Part shown: piece by piece, positions 16,968-27,185 of the stretch | How positions within the stretch are numbered: the stretch's first letter is position 1 | Layout: each line of letters starts with the position of its first letter | Origin: Pedobacter sp. Leaf250 | GTDB taxonomy: Bacteria; Bacteroidota; Bacteroidia; Sphingobacteriales; Sphingobacteriaceae | Direction of reading: 5' to 3' | NCBI RefSeq assembly: GCF_920984735.1 | Contig: NZ_CAKLBU010000013.1 | Span: forward strand, 104,399 to 168,398 | DNA length: 64,000 nt | Notes under the pieces: generated by a model | What the model was told of the DNA's origin: nothing | The model's database searches: none | The model's input: only the letters and a program-made list of their open reading frames with translations | Program-made: the position numbers and the translations under genes

Positions 16968-19742
16968 TTAAAAGCTGAAAAATGTTTGTCTGCCACCAAC
17001 TTTCTGACCAAAATTCTGGATGTTATAGGTTAATGTTAACATTCCGTATCTGCCCAAATTGTTTGTTTGGTAATCAATTACACTGTTTCCTGTAATTTCA
17101 ACAGAGCGCCTCACATTACTCTGCAAAATATCATTTACCGCAAATTTCAATTGTAATCTGTCATTTTTCATAAATAGATAAGTTACCGCCGCATTCCATA
17201 GTTTAATGTTGTTATTATAACCTGCAATCTGTTGTGTATTAGCGGTTATTGCAAAATTGGTTTCGAATACCACTTTTTTAGGATACCTAATAATGAGTTC
17301 TGATGTGCTGTTTTGGGTATTGTAGCTCAAATCTGTATAAAAATCATCCTGATAACGGCTGCGGTTTAAACTAATGGAATAAGATTGGTTTAGCTCTACA
17401 ACATCATTCAGGTTTAATTTTACACTACCATTCGGACCCACATAAAATACGTTTGCATCACTTCTGATATCATTAATAATTACTGGTGTATGATTGAAGT
17501 TGGCCCAAAAACCCAATCCAACTTTTAAAGTTGTTTTGTTAATTTTAAAATCCTTCGATCCGTTGGCTCCACCATTGAAACTATAAATTCCGCTTACGTT
17601 TATTGGCGTAACTGTTTGCACACCATTGCTAATACTCGTGGTATTTACGATGCCATTTTTTGTGAAGTTTCCATAACCGTATAAATTGTAATTGACTAAA
17701 TTTTTAGGATCATATTTATACATATTTAAACTCAACCTTTGCGTTCTGGCGGGCAATAAATTAGGGTTTCCGTTTCTGATGTATAAGGCATTTGTATTAT
17801 CGGCAACGGGTTGCAAATAATTTACATTGGGCTCTGTAAATCTGGCATCGTAATTCAGTCTGAAGATTTTATAAACCAATTGGAAAGTTGGCCAAATGAA
17901 ATTATAACGTTGATCGATATTTGCGTTATTGCTAAAACGGTTATTGAGTAAAATATAATTGTGTACAATACCCGGCTGGATATTAAAATCCTTCGTTATT
18001 TTGTACCTAAGGCTTAAGTTTGCATTTGTTTTGAACCCATTTTGCTCTACCGTTTGGCTTAAACTCGGGATTGCAATATCATACAACTGATTGGCCGGAT
18101 TTCTGTAAAAAGTGCTTAAAGCATTTTCGTTGTTCAAAATATTTCCACTCAAATCAATTTTAAAACTTAGCTTTTTACTAATCGGTTCACTATAATTGGT
18201 ATAAATGAACGATCTAAAATTTTCGACCTGATTGTTCCTTAACTGATCTATTTCAGAAGTTGATGGCGTGATGAAAAAGTTGCTATTGCTACGGTTATAA
18301 TTTAATGTTGGGTTTGGAGTGGTAGATATATCGAAACCTATATTAAATGATCGTCCAGCTTTTGCAAAATCTTTGCTTAAATCAGCCACAAGCTGATATT
18401 TGTTAGAAGATGAATTTCTGTTGTTTACATTTTGCAAATTATTAACCAACTGGCCTGCAGCATTCGTATTTGTTGAAAAATTAGTGCTAATGGAATTATT
18501 TGAATTTAAAACGATAAATGGCTCAATGGTTAATTGTGTGAGTGAATCGATTTGCCAGTCTAATTTACCAGCAATATTATGCTTTAGCGTTAAAGCGTTT
18601 GTATTTTCATTCGCATTGGTAATCAATCGATCGTTGCCCAAAGTTTGGTTGGTATTGGTTAATCGCTCCAGTAAATTATCGTTACGACCGAAAAAATATT
18701 GTGTATTAAGTTTTATACCTTTCTTGGTTAGGGTATTAAAATTAAAACCGCCGCCCGATGAAGTTTGTACGCCACTAAAACTTCCTCCAAAACTAATTCC
18801 GTTAAACTCGAAATAACCACCCGAGCTCATCATCATGGAATTTACTCCACTGCGGTTAAAACCACCAATGCGTTGCACATCATTCGGATTAAATCCTGGT
18901 TGGTTGATGTTGTTGCCATAAGCTAAAATGCTTACCTGTGTAGTGTCGCGGAAAAAGTTCATTAATCCGCCAGCCTGATAAAGCTCTTTAACACCTCCAC
19001 CAGCGTACAGTTTTCCAAAAGCCCCCTTTTTAATTGCTTTTTTTAACTTCAGGTTGATGATTTGAGGTATTTCTGCCGCAGTTAAATCCGGATCTCTTCT
19101 TTTCGCTTGTTTATCATCTACTACCTGAACCTTATCTATGATATTTGCAGGTAGGTTTTTTGTTGCGATTTGCTGGTCGCCACCAAAAAATTCCTTTCCA
19201 TCAACAAGAATTTTGCTAACCGCTTTGCCATTTACCATAATAGAACCGTCTTCGGCAATTTGCACCCCTGGAAGCTTTTTCAACAAGTCTTCAACCACTG
19301 CTGATGGAAGTGTTTTAAAGGATTCTGCATTAAATTCGATGGTATCCTTTCGCACAATAACTGGCGGTCTTTCGGCTACAATGTTTACTTCGTTTAAATC
19401 GTTCGATTTAGTAGAGAGGTACAGTGTTCCTAAATTTATAGCGGGATTCTCCGCTGTAACCAAAACTTCTGTGCGGTAGGTGCCGTATTGCCAGGCAGAA
19501 ATTACTAATCGGTATTTAATCCCGGTTTGAAGGTTATTAATTTTAAAAGTCCCTTTATCATCCGAGAGTTTGTAGGTGGTTAATACGCTATCGCCAGTTT
19601 TGTAAACCGAAACAGTAGCATAATTTAAAGTGGTTTTGTGGTTTGCACTGTCGGCCAAAATTCCAGTGATGCTACCGTTCTTCTGGGCGAAGAGATTTAA
19701 AAAGAATAGGCAAAACAAAATTGAGAGTAAAAGCTGCTTCAT
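16968..19742 (-). CDS. TonB-dependent outer-membrane beta-barrel protein with carboxypeptidase-like domain
   Basis: The 924-residue product has a signal peptide (MKQLLLSILFCLFFLNLFAQ), a carboxypeptidase-regulatory-like domain (SITGILADSANHKTTLNYATV, residues 24-110), a plug (LPSAVVEDLLKKLPGVQIAE; KILVDGKEFFGGD; VQVVDDKQAKRRD) and a long barrel rich in alternating aromatic strands, ending with Phe (TFFSF). This matches the outer-membrane beta-barrel family near TonB receptors, without a SusD partner. The ligand is unknown. It is transcribed alone. Confidence 0.85.
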   Translation of the reverse strand: MKQLLLSILFCLFFLNLFAQKNGSITGILADSANHKTTLNYATVSVYKTGDSVLTTYKLSDDKGTFKINNLQTGIKYRLVISAWQYGTYRTEVLVTAENPAINLGTLYLSTKSNDLNEVNIVAERPPVIVRKDTIEFNAESFKTLPSAVVEDLLKKLPGVQIAEDGSIMVNGKAVSKILVDGKEFFGGDQQIATKNLPANIIDKVQVVDDKQAKRRDPDLTAAEIPQIINLKLKKAIKKGAFGKLYAGGGVKELYQAGGLMNFFRDTTQVSILAYGNNINQPGFNPNDVQRIGGFNRSGVNSMMMSSGGYFEFNGISFGGSFSGVQTSSGGGFNFNTLTKKGIKLNTQYFFGRNDNLLERLTNTNQTLGNDRLITNANENTNALTLKHNIAGKLDWQIDSLTQLTIEPFIVLNSNNSISTNFSTNTNAAGQLVNNLQNVNNRNSSSNKYQLVADLSKDFAKAGRSFNIGFDISTTPNPTLNYNRSNSNFFITPSTSEIDQLRNNQVENFRSFIYTNYSEPISKKLSFKIDLSGNILNNENALSTFYRNPANQLYDIAIPSLSQTVEQNGFKTNANLSLRYKITKDFNIQPGIVHNYILLNNRFSNNANIDQRYNFIWPTFQLVYKIFRLNYDARFTEPNVNYLQPVADNTNALYIRNGNPNLLPARTQRLSLNMYKYDPKNLVNYNLYGYGNFTKNGIVNTTSISNGVQTVTPINVSGIYSFNGGANGSKDFKINKTTLKVGLGFWANFNHTPVIINDIRSDANVFYVGPNGSVKLNLNDVVELNQSYSISLNRSRYQDDFYTDLSYNTQNSTSELIIRYPKKVVFETNFAITANTQQIAGYNNNIKLWNAAVTYLFMKNDRLQLKFAVNDILQSNVRRSVEITGNSVIDYQTNNLGRYGMLTLTYNIQNFGQKVGGRQTFFSF

Positions 19743-19964
19743 ATAAAATAAATAAAGGATGTTTGGCTAAATTAATGTTGAAGTTTAAATGGTTTTAAAA
19801 AATGTGACGAATCCCATTTGATATGTGATGAATTTAAATTCTCCATTCATTTGACACCAAAGAATAGATAATGTTGCATTATTTAAATTTCAACTAAATC
19901 TTTAGGTAAAGATGATTTTATATTTGGTTAATTACAAATGCAATCAAAAAAATTACAAAACAAA

Positions 19965-19994
19965 AAATCCTCAAAGACCAAACTTTGAGGATTT
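19965..19994 (-). terminator. Intrinsic terminator after the DUF5694 gene
   Basis: AAATCCTCAAAG and CTTTGAGGATTT form a 12-bp perfect stem with a 6-base loop. On the minus strand a TTTTTTG tract follows. The gene stops at 20011. Confidence 0.85.
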
Positions 19995-20010
19995 AAACTA
20001 GTGGATGAAT

Positions 20011-21087
20011 TTATTTTAAATCGTTATAGTTGATGATTTTAACCTCAGAATTTTTCGCTAAAATTTCTTCCATCCAAACCCGGTGTGCGGCTCCTACACC
20101 AACAACTACTCGTTTGGCGTTTTTAGCTTTAGCCTGTTCTATAATATTTTTGCACATGCCTTCGTTTCTGTTTACCCATTGAGCCACCATGTCTTTTAAA
20201 TTTTCGGTTGGGAAACCAGCGTAGCCATAAAATTTACGACCGCCATAAAAATTCCAGGCTTCAATCAATTCTCCATATTTTTCAGTAGCCATTCCTGCAT
20301 ATTCATCAGCCGAAAATTTCTTTTCCTCCTCATTGCTGTAAACCCAATATTTATCTATTGCGCTCATGGTTTTACCTTCTGGCGATAACGAATCTGCTTT
20401 GGCTTTTTGTGCCAATACCTTATAGGCAGAATCCATTTTGCCCCAAGCCTGGCCCCAAGCTTTATCATAAGTTTGGCAATCCATATTATAGATTTGATTC
20501 TGGCCAAGTTGATAGATCAACGGAAAATATATTTTGTTGTATTCACTTCCTGGCCTGATGATCCCAAGTTTTTTTAGCGAATCAAGGCTGCCAAACATTT
20601 CTGAATACTCTTTTTCTTCTCCCTTCCCAAACCTAGATTTCATATGGTTTTCCAAGACAAACATTTGATAGTCGAAATTCCCCCTGTCCCATGTTTTGGC
20701 GTATTCAACTGCCAAATTCATTCTGGTTTTATGGTAGTATGGATAGGATGCCAATGCCTTCTGATTTTTCTTAATCAAAGTGGTATTGTTTTTTGCTGTT
20801 TCAGGATTTAATCTATTGATGTAGTTAACCTTATTTCTAAATGCTTTTTTAGCCCAATGATCATTTTCCAATTTCGCATAATCTTCGGCAGGTAAGTATT
20901 CGCCAAAAACCATATCGGGTTTAAAGTTTTTAAGTTTATCAATAATCGCCTGGAAGTTTTGAGTTGATTTAGAATTATCGTGACTTGATGCCACAATTAC
21001 AATTTCTATTTGATTTTGGGCATTACTCTTAATAGATACACCGATTAAAAGTAGTAATGCAAGGCTAAAGTTAAAGATGATTTTCAT
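20011..21087 (-). CDS. Secreted DUF5694-like protein
   Basis: The product is 358 residues from the ATG at 21087, which opens a good signal peptide (MKIIFNFSLALLLLIGVSIK to SNAQ); an upstream in-frame ATG at 21117 would add ten polar residues before it and is less likely. Mature motifs are VIVASSHDNSKST, MVFGEYLPAEDY and a C-terminal VVVGVGAAHRVWMEE, resembling the TraB/ChaN-like architecture with conserved His and Glu at strand ends, as in DUF5694. The function is unknown; a haem-binding or hydrolase-like role is only a guess. A near-consensus -7 box (CATATTTG) lies at about 21115-21122. Confidence 0.7.
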   Translation of the reverse strand: MKIIFNFSLALLLLIGVSIKSNAQNQIEIVIVASSHDNSKSTQNFQAIIDKLKNFKPDMVFGEYLPAEDYAKLENDHWAKKAFRNKVNYINRLNPETAKNNTTLIKKNQKALASYPYYHKTRMNLAVEYAKTWDRGNFDYQMFVLENHMKSRFGKGEEKEYSEMFGSLDSLKKLGIIRPGSEYNKIYFPLIYQLGQNQIYNMDCQTYDKAWGQAWGKMDSAYKVLAQKAKADSLSPEGKTMSAIDKYWVYSNEEEKKFSADEYAGMATEKYGELIEAWNFYGGRKFYGYAGFPTENLKDMVAQWVNRNEGMCKNIIEQAKAKNAKRVVVGVGAAHRVWMEEILAKNSEVKIINYNDLK

Positions 21088-21264
21088 AATGAATCTTGTT
21101 TTGATTTGTTGATTCAAATATGAGCAGAAGCGCTGTGATGGTATATTTAATTATCCCAATGGCTTAGAATATTATCCAAATGGTTTATGGTGTGAATTAT
21201 GATGTTCGTCAGCCAAATTTAGGAGTTGAGATAATGCTGGAATAGTTTCATCCCTAAATGAAGA

Positions 21265-22404
21265 TTAATTCATTAACTTTTTATTGAAATCTACGATCAA
21301 CTTAAAAAGATCATTGTATTCATTAAGTGGTAAAGTTTCTGGTTTATCAAAAACATCATGATAAGCCGATGGACCACCTTGAGTATAAATAAAAAATGCA
21401 GGAACACCTTTTTCGGTAAAGAAATAGTGATCACTGTTTGCTGCTTTTCCTCGGGAATTTATTTTGGAGATGTATTTATGCTCAGTGTTGATTTCCTTAA
21501 GAACCGAAAATGCCTTTGGGTAAACGGAAGCATTTACAATCGTCACGCCTGCTTCGCCTGTTCCTACCAAATCCAAATTGATTAAGAATTTAATGTTTTT
21601 CAATGGAAAGAGCGGATTTTCGGTGTAAAACCTCGAACCCAATAAACCAGCTTCTTCGCCTGCAAAGCAAATAAATCCGATGGAATATGGTTGAGGATTT
21701 GCCGCATAGTATTTGGCCAAACTCAATAATGTTGCCACACCGGCAGCATTATCATTGGCGCCAGGAAAGTAGGTGTCTTTTCCCATACCGCCCAAATGAT
21801 CGTAGTGTGCAGTGATGATTAAAACAGAATCTGGATATTTTGTACCCCTGACCAAACCGCAAATATTTGACGCTTTAAAATCGGGAATAAACTTATTTTC
21901 AATGTCGACATTTATCTGCTTTGGAATAGTTGCCAAAGATTTTTTATTGATTTGGATTTGTGTAACCTGACCGACCTCTGTAGCAACCGACCATGTTAAT
22001 TTATCTTTTAATGCAACCTGTAGCGTTGGACTTGCCTGAAAATTTAAGCTATCGGCTTGCTTTAAGTCTGCTTTCAATTTAACCGTCGGACTTTCGTTAT
22101 TGATGATGAAATCTTGGCCGGGAATTAACTTTTGGCCATTAATTTCTACCATCATTGTGCCAGGGAAGGTGTTAACTGGAAAGTTAAAAATCTGTTTGTA
22201 GCTGGTTCCCAGCGGAATTAAGCCCAGCTTTTTATATTCTGCGGCTATGAAATCTGCAGCTTTTGCCATTCCATCTTTTGTGTAACCACGGCCCCAAAAT
22301 TCTTTTGCAGTAAGTTTATTTACCATTTTTCTGGTGTAAACAGAATCTTGAGCGGAGACGCTAAGAGTTGAAAACAGGATGATAATGCAAATGTATTTTT
22401 TCAC
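21265..22404 (-). CDS. Secreted M28 family zinc aminopeptidase
   Basis: The 379-residue product begins at a GTG codon with a signal peptide (MKKYICIIILFSTLSVSAQ). The M28 metal ligands are visible: His in ITAHYDHLGG, Asp in PGANDNAAGV, Glu-Glu in CFAGEEAGLLGS, Asp in LINLDLVGTG and a late His in SAYHDVFD. It should cleave N-terminal residues from peptides in the periplasm or outside. A second, larger M28 protein lies at 53433. It stands downstream of the DUF6607 terminator, so it is not part of the iron cassette. Confidence 0.9.
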   Translation of the reverse strand: MKKYICIIILFSTLSVSAQDSVYTRKMVNKLTAKEFWGRGYTKDGMAKAADFIAAEYKKLGLIPLGTSYKQIFNFPVNTFPGTMMVEINGQKLIPGQDFIINNESPTVKLKADLKQADSLNFQASPTLQVALKDKLTWSVATEVGQVTQIQINKKSLATIPKQINVDIENKFIPDFKASNICGLVRGTKYPDSVLIITAHYDHLGGMGKDTYFPGANDNAAGVATLLSLAKYYAANPQPYSIGFICFAGEEAGLLGSRFYTENPLFPLKNIKFLINLDLVGTGEAGVTIVNASVYPKAFSVLKEINTEHKYISKINSRGKAANSDHYFFTEKGVPAFFIYTQGGPSAYHDVFDKPETLPLNEYNDLFKLIVDFNKKLMN

Positions 22405-22463
22405 TTTGATACAATTTGGTTGTGGCTACGGTTCTGCTAATGTGTTGCGAGTTAAAATTAGGC

Positions 22464-22497
22464 AAAAAAAATGGTTGGCTGCAAAAGCAACCAACCA
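22464..22497 (-). terminator. Terminator of the iron cassette
   Basis: On the minus strand TGGTTGG and CCAACCA pair (7 bp, with extra pairing inside the loop), followed by eight T. It lies about 80 bases past the DUF6607 stop and closes the TonB-PepSY-DUF6607 unit. Confidence 0.7.
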
Positions 22498-22578
22498 AGG
22501 TTTAGTATGTATGGCTCCTGGCCACAAAGATAAATGATTGATAATTAATTGCGCATGAATCAGTTCATAGTATAACAA

Positions 22579-23499
22579 TTACTTCACCAAATATGGTTGT
22601 AAAGCAGTTTTAATTTTTTCTTTATTTTGGTTGGCTGTCCACTTTTCTTTGATCGATTGATCGCCTAAACTGAATAATGTTTCATATAGCAATTTACCAT
22701 TTACGTTGGTTTGAACTTTGAAATTAGTATTAGAAGTTTTGGCTAAATCGGCCCAAACATCACGTACATCTGCCCAATATGTTTTTTGGCTGTCCCACCA
22801 TTTTTGCGCATAAGCAAACTTTGCAGCATCAATTTTGGTAAATTCTTCGTAACCTTTCTCTACTGCGATCAATTTATCTCCTTGAGGTGTGCGAACCACT
22901 TTTTTGTTATCCTGCTCAAACATCCAACCATCTTTTGTAATGGTAATTCGGCTTCCGCGATTTAATACGTTATAATCTTTACGAACTGTAGATTCTCTTC
23001 TTGGTAGGGGAGAATCGGTTTCGCTTTGCCATGCATCGCGACCGCCAACGTGGCTCCAGGTTCCATACCCCTGGTAACGAGGACTATCATCAACCTGATA
23101 AACTTTTTGTGTCCATTTGCCTTTAACATCTGCAGGGTTTAGGGTAACCTTTTTCCAGGCATTATCTTGAGTATAAAGCATAATTTCTGGATCTTCATAA
23201 GTCCAGTCTTGACGCCAATGCTTAATTACAGTAGAATCATTAATTGCCAGCATGTGCTGGATTACAATTCTTTTTGGTTCATCGATAATTACTTCTGCCC
23301 ACTCGTTGCCATGGCTTCTGTAAGGTTTGCTAAAAGTGTAGTTCGGATCGGGTGAGGTAACTTCGCCATAGTTAAAGTTTACTTTATAAAATCCAGCCAA
23401 TGATTTTATAGCTTTTCTATCTTGCTCGAGTTTATCTTGAGCTTGGGCACCTACAGTTAAAAAGACTGTAAAGACTAAAATTAGGTTTAAAATTTTCAT
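22579..23499 (-). CDS. Secreted DUF6607 family protein
   Basis: The 306-residue product has a signal peptide (MKILNLILVFTVFLTVGAQ, then AQD). The mature part is Trp/Tyr-rich with KSLAGFYKVNFNYGE, HWRQDWTYEDPEI, YQGYGTWSHVGGRDAWQ and ETDSPLPRRE, the look of DUF6607. The function is unknown. It is the last gene of a three-gene unit with a PepSY membrane protein (24 bases upstream) and a siderophore receptor, which points to a role in iron or haem acquisition; that is context inference. Confidence 0.8.
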   Translation of the reverse strand: MKILNLILVFTVFLTVGAQAQDKLEQDRKAIKSLAGFYKVNFNYGEVTSPDPNYTFSKPYRSHGNEWAEVIIDEPKRIVIQHMLAINDSTVIKHWRQDWTYEDPEIMLYTQDNAWKKVTLNPADVKGKWTQKVYQVDDSPRYQGYGTWSHVGGRDAWQSETDSPLPRRESTVRKDYNVLNRGSRITITKDGWMFEQDNKKVVRTPQGDKLIAVEKGYEEFTKIDAAKFAYAQKWWDSQKTYWADVRDVWADLAKTSNTNFKVQTNVNGKLLYETLFSLGDQSIKEKWTANQNKEKIKTALQPYLVK

Positions 23500-23523
23500 T
23501 GTATAATTTATTGTGGTTTTATT

Positions 23524-24684
23524 TTATTGGGTTGTTGCCGCTGGTTTTTTCTTTTTTTTATTCCGTCCAATCCAGATTAATACACCTGTAACTGGCATAC
23601 TAGCTGCAATTAAACTAGCCAAAAAAGCAATGATTTTTCCGGGTAGGCCAGCAATTGCACCAACATGGATATCATAATTCATGCGCATTATTTTATCGGC
23701 AACTGATGCATTTTTCAACTTACCGAAAACATGTTTTACTTCAATCTCTTTCAATGTATGTTGATCATAATACCTGTAATCAGCTTTCCAATAGGTATCA
23801 CTATCTGGATTTTTGGCTACTTCTATAGATGCTTTTTCGTTTTCAGGAATATGTACATCCAAACTGCCATTAAATTTTGGATCAGCATCGATATAAGATT
23901 TCCAGATTTGATCGGCAGCAGAAGCATTTAATTTTAGCTTAGTATTTCTAGTTGTATCTGAATAGGTTTCTTCGAATTGATTGAGTGTTTTGCCTCCAGA
24001 ACTCACAAAGTACACTGATTTAGCAAACCATTGGAAACCCATCACCATACCAGATAAGGCGATGAAAATAATAATCCAAGTGATGTAGAAACCCAACACA
24101 TTGTGAAAATCGTAGTTTACCCTTCGCCATTTTGCATTCCATTTTATGGTGAAACGTTGTTTGGATGCGGCTTTGTTTTTTGGCCACCACAAAATCAATC
24201 CCGAAAACAGCAAAATTACAAATAAGAGCGTAGCCGTAGTAAGTATAGGTTGGCCAATTTCTGGTGGTAGCCACAAATAATAATGCCCCATAATCACGAT
24301 CCTAAAGAAATCGTCGTTCATGTTTTTGACTTTGATAACCTCACCCGTGTATTGATTTACGAATACGATATAATAATATTCTGGGTCGAAATTGTAGTAA
24401 ACCACTTGCGTTGCCTTGCCTGGTTGATAGGTAACACTGTGGGCATGTTTATTTGGTAAGGCTTTATCCGCTATTTGTTTTAATTGCGATGGCGGTAATA
24501 ATGGCTGGCTTTGTACTGCTAATTTTCGGTAAGGTTGACTGAAATATTCGATTTCTTTTTCAAAGGCTAAAATACAACCCGTTATCCCCAAGAAACACAC
24601 AAACAGCCCGGAAATTAATCCGAGCCATAAGTGTATTCTTCCCATCCAATATTTAAAGGTTTTATTTTTTTTCTTGTCAGACAT
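23524..24684 (-). CDS. PepSY-associated membrane protein (iron-uptake type)
   Basis: The 386-residue inner-membrane protein has four helices: one at residues 12-38 (WMGRIHLWLGLISGLFVCFL), two near 150-172 and 195-222, and one near 345-370 (IIAFLASLIAASMPVTGVLIW). Between them lie PepSY-like periplasmic domains (VVYYNFDPEYYYIVFVNQYT). Conserved His residues occur in the helices (GRIHLWLG; YDFHNVLGFY). Such proteins often accompany siderophore receptors and are thought to reduce ferric siderophores in the periplasm. It starts 9 bases after the receptor gene's stop. Confidence 0.88.
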   Translation of the reverse strand: MSDKKKNKTFKYWMGRIHLWLGLISGLFVCFLGITGCILAFEKEIEYFSQPYRKLAVQSQPLLPPSQLKQIADKALPNKHAHSVTYQPGKATQVVYYNFDPEYYYIVFVNQYTGEVIKVKNMNDDFFRIVIMGHYYLWLPPEIGQPILTTATLLFVILLFSGLILWWPKNKAASKQRFTIKWNAKWRRVNYDFHNVLGFYITWIIIFIALSGMVMGFQWFAKSVYFVSSGGKTLNQFEETYSDTTRNTKLKLNASAADQIWKSYIDADPKFNGSLDVHIPENEKASIEVAKNPDSDTYWKADYRYYDQHTLKEIEVKHVFGKLKNASVADKIMRMNYDIHVGAIAGLPGKIIAFLASLIAASMPVTGVLIWIGRNKKKKKPAATTQ

Positions 24685-24693
24685 GAACGCTGA

Positions 24694-27117
24694 TTAAAAT
24701 TTATAAGCTACACTAACTCTAAAGTTTCTTGGCGCTTCTGCTTGCCAGGAATAGACCGCTTGATTATAATCTGGAGCATTCCAGTAGCCAGTATAGTACG
24801 AACCACTGTATAAATATTTATCCAGAATATTAAAAACATTAGCGTTGATTTTCAATTTCCTGTTTCCCCAAAATAAACCTCCATCTAATTTAAAATAATC
24901 AGGTAAATTTTGTTCAGGGTTGGTTGGGCTGAAATTGGCTGTAGCACGATCGGCCAGGTAAGTGAAGCCTCCTGAAATTCCGAAGCCTTTTAGTGCACCA
25001 TTTTGCAAAGTGTAGGTTAGCCAGGCATTAGCTGTATGTTTAGCAAAGCCAGGGACTACCTGCCCCACAAAAAGAATATCAGTTACCGCACCATCGGCTA
25101 CCTCCGTAACTTTACCATCGGTATAGGCATAATTTGCAATCAGGTTTAATCCTTTAGTTAATTCTCCACGAATATCAAATTCTATACCTTGGGCTTGTTT
25201 TTCCCCTACTACGATGCTAAAGTTTTCGCCTGCCTGGTTAAATGGATCGGCAGCAAGTTCATTTTGTTTGGTAATTCTATAGGCAGATAAAGTGGTATTC
25301 CATCGACCGTTAAACCAATCTTTCTTAATTCCGATTTCTTTATTATTGCCTGTAATTGGTTTCGGTGTAGATGCATCACGCAATAACCCAGATTGCGGAG
25401 TAAAAGCCTCGTCGTAAACGGCATAAACTGATGTGTTTTTATCAACCGAAACACTTAAGCCAACTCTTGGCGTTACATGTTTGGCTTTATCTGGCGCACC
25501 ACCCCAGGCCGATTGGCTAACATATGTATATCGGCCAGCCAAGGTTAAACGAATTCTGTTTTCCCAAAAACCCAATTCATCCTGAAGGTAACCGCTTAAA
25601 TACTTTTGATCCATTAAACCGCCTGCAGCAAACGCTCTTGCTGATAAGCTTGCCGAGCGATCGAAATTTGGATAACCATTTGATGGAAAGCCATAGTTCG
25701 GATTGGCTAGGTTAAATGGCGATGATGCTGCATCTAAATCGTGAGATTGACCCCAATCTGCCATGTAATCTTTCATGCCGCCATCAAAACCTGCTAAAAT
25801 ACGATGTACAATTCCACCGGTTTTTACAGTTCCGTTCACAAATACCTGTGCCAGTTTCATCGAACTTTCTGCATCCCAAATCCCAATATTTCTAATCAAT
25901 GTTCCATTTGGGTAAACAGCTGATGGCCATGAACTCGAACCAATTTGTAAATATTTATAATAAGCAGCCTGTGCTGTTAATTTCCAGTTCTGACCAAGTT
26001 GTTGTTGCAAATTTAAGGTTAAGCTATGGTCGTTAATACGGGTGGGTTGTACGCCAGGTTGCGTTAATGTGAAATCTCTCGGCAGGGTTGCATAACCTGT
26101 AGTGCTAAACAAATAGTAAGAACCTACCTCGGTCATTTTTGCATTTTGTAAGGTGTATTCTGCAGTTAGTTTGGTGCTGGGAGTAATCTGATAACTCAAA
26201 ACCGGAGCAAAACTAAATCGATTGTTTTCTTCATAAGGTCTGAAAGATCCTTTGCTTTGCGCAGCTGCATTTAGCCTAAATAAGAATTTACCATCCGATG
26301 TTAGTTTATGGTCTAAATCTACAGTCGTTCTAAATAAATCGTAACTGCCTGCGGTAAATGAAACTTCTCCCTGGTTTAAGCCTGTTGGCTTTTTGGTTAC
26401 CACGTTATATAAACCACTTGGATCGCCATTGCCCAACATAAAACCTGCCGGACCTTTAACAAACTCGATATGATCTACAAAACTCATATCTTCTGTTAAT
26501 GGACCCCAATATGAAGACACGATATTAAAACCATTACGCATGGCCTGAATTTGAGATCCACGCATGGTGATGTTGGTATACAAATCTCCCCAATGCTCCA
26601 AACGAACAGCACCACTTACATTTCTTAATACACCATCGCTCATGCTAATCAACTGTTGATCTTTAATCGCCTGGCTACTTACAACCTGAATATTTTGAGG
26701 TGCTTCCAGTAAAGGTTCGTTTAGTCTTAAAGTAGCCGATGGTAAACTGATTTTATATTTTTCATTTATTCCGGCAATCGTAACTTCTTCTAAAGCCTGA
26801 TCATTTTCTACTAAAACAAAATTTACTATCCTGTTTTCACCAGCAACTAAAGTAATTGTCTGCTCTGAAGGATTTATTCCAACAGCTGAGGCTTTGATGA
26901 TATAGGTGCCAGGTTTTACACGGTTAATGGTGTATTTTCCATCTTCATCAGTTGTTGTTCCCTGACCTTTACCTTTAAGTCTGACTGATATATAGGCAGC
27001 TGATTTGCCATTTGATGTTGTTACAACTCCTTTAATGGTACTTAATTGCTGTGCAAAGGATACTAAGCTAATAAATGTGAATAGAAACGTTAAACAATAG
27101 GGTTTGATTTTGTGCAT
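24694..27117 (-). CDS. TonB-dependent siderophore receptor
   Basis: From the ATG at 27117 the product is 807 residues, with signal peptide MHKIKPYCLTFLFTFISLVS to FAQ. A 26-codon longer reading from 27195 lacks a signal and is rejected. Domains: carboxypeptidase-regulatory-like (TIKGVVTTSNGKSAAYISV, residues 24-110), plug (EAPQNIQVVSSQAIKDQ; ITMRGSQIQAMRNGF; VKGPAGFMLGNGDPSGLYN) and a 22-strand-type barrel ending VSVAYKF. The plug motif is typical of ferric-siderophore receptors such as FhuE/FpvA. It heads the receptor-PepSY-DUF6607 operon; two Fur-like palindromes lie just upstream. Confidence 0.9.
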   Translation of the reverse strand: MHKIKPYCLTFLFTFISLVSFAQQLSTIKGVVTTSNGKSAAYISVRLKGKGQGTTTDEDGKYTINRVKPGTYIIKASAVGINPSEQTITLVAGENRIVNFVLVENDQALEEVTIAGINEKYKISLPSATLRLNEPLLEAPQNIQVVSSQAIKDQQLISMSDGVLRNVSGAVRLEHWGDLYTNITMRGSQIQAMRNGFNIVSSYWGPLTEDMSFVDHIEFVKGPAGFMLGNGDPSGLYNVVTKKPTGLNQGEVSFTAGSYDLFRTTVDLDHKLTSDGKFLFRLNAAAQSKGSFRPYEENNRFSFAPVLSYQITPSTKLTAEYTLQNAKMTEVGSYYLFSTTGYATLPRDFTLTQPGVQPTRINDHSLTLNLQQQLGQNWKLTAQAAYYKYLQIGSSSWPSAVYPNGTLIRNIGIWDAESSMKLAQVFVNGTVKTGGIVHRILAGFDGGMKDYMADWGQSHDLDAASSPFNLANPNYGFPSNGYPNFDRSASLSARAFAAGGLMDQKYLSGYLQDELGFWENRIRLTLAGRYTYVSQSAWGGAPDKAKHVTPRVGLSVSVDKNTSVYAVYDEAFTPQSGLLRDASTPKPITGNNKEIGIKKDWFNGRWNTTLSAYRITKQNELAADPFNQAGENFSIVVGEKQAQGIEFDIRGELTKGLNLIANYAYTDGKVTEVADGAVTDILFVGQVVPGFAKHTANAWLTYTLQNGALKGFGISGGFTYLADRATANFSPTNPEQNLPDYFKLDGGLFWGNRKLKINANVFNILDKYLYSGSYYTGYWNAPDYNQAVYSWQAEAPRNFRVSVAYKF

Positions 27118-27127
27118 GTTAAATTTA

Positions 27128-27144
27128 TTTGGATTAATTCTAAA
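27128..27144 (-). promoter_or_regulatory. Fur-like palindrome 1 (weaker)
   Basis: The 17-mer TTTGGATTAATTCTAAA has the half-site TTCTAAA matched by TTTGGAT (5 of 7 positions palindromic). It lies 11 bases before the receptor ATG and resembles the second site at 27186. Confidence 0.35.
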
Positions 27145-27185
27145 CAGCCGCAAAATAACGGTACAAATTTTTATTATCCAAATTA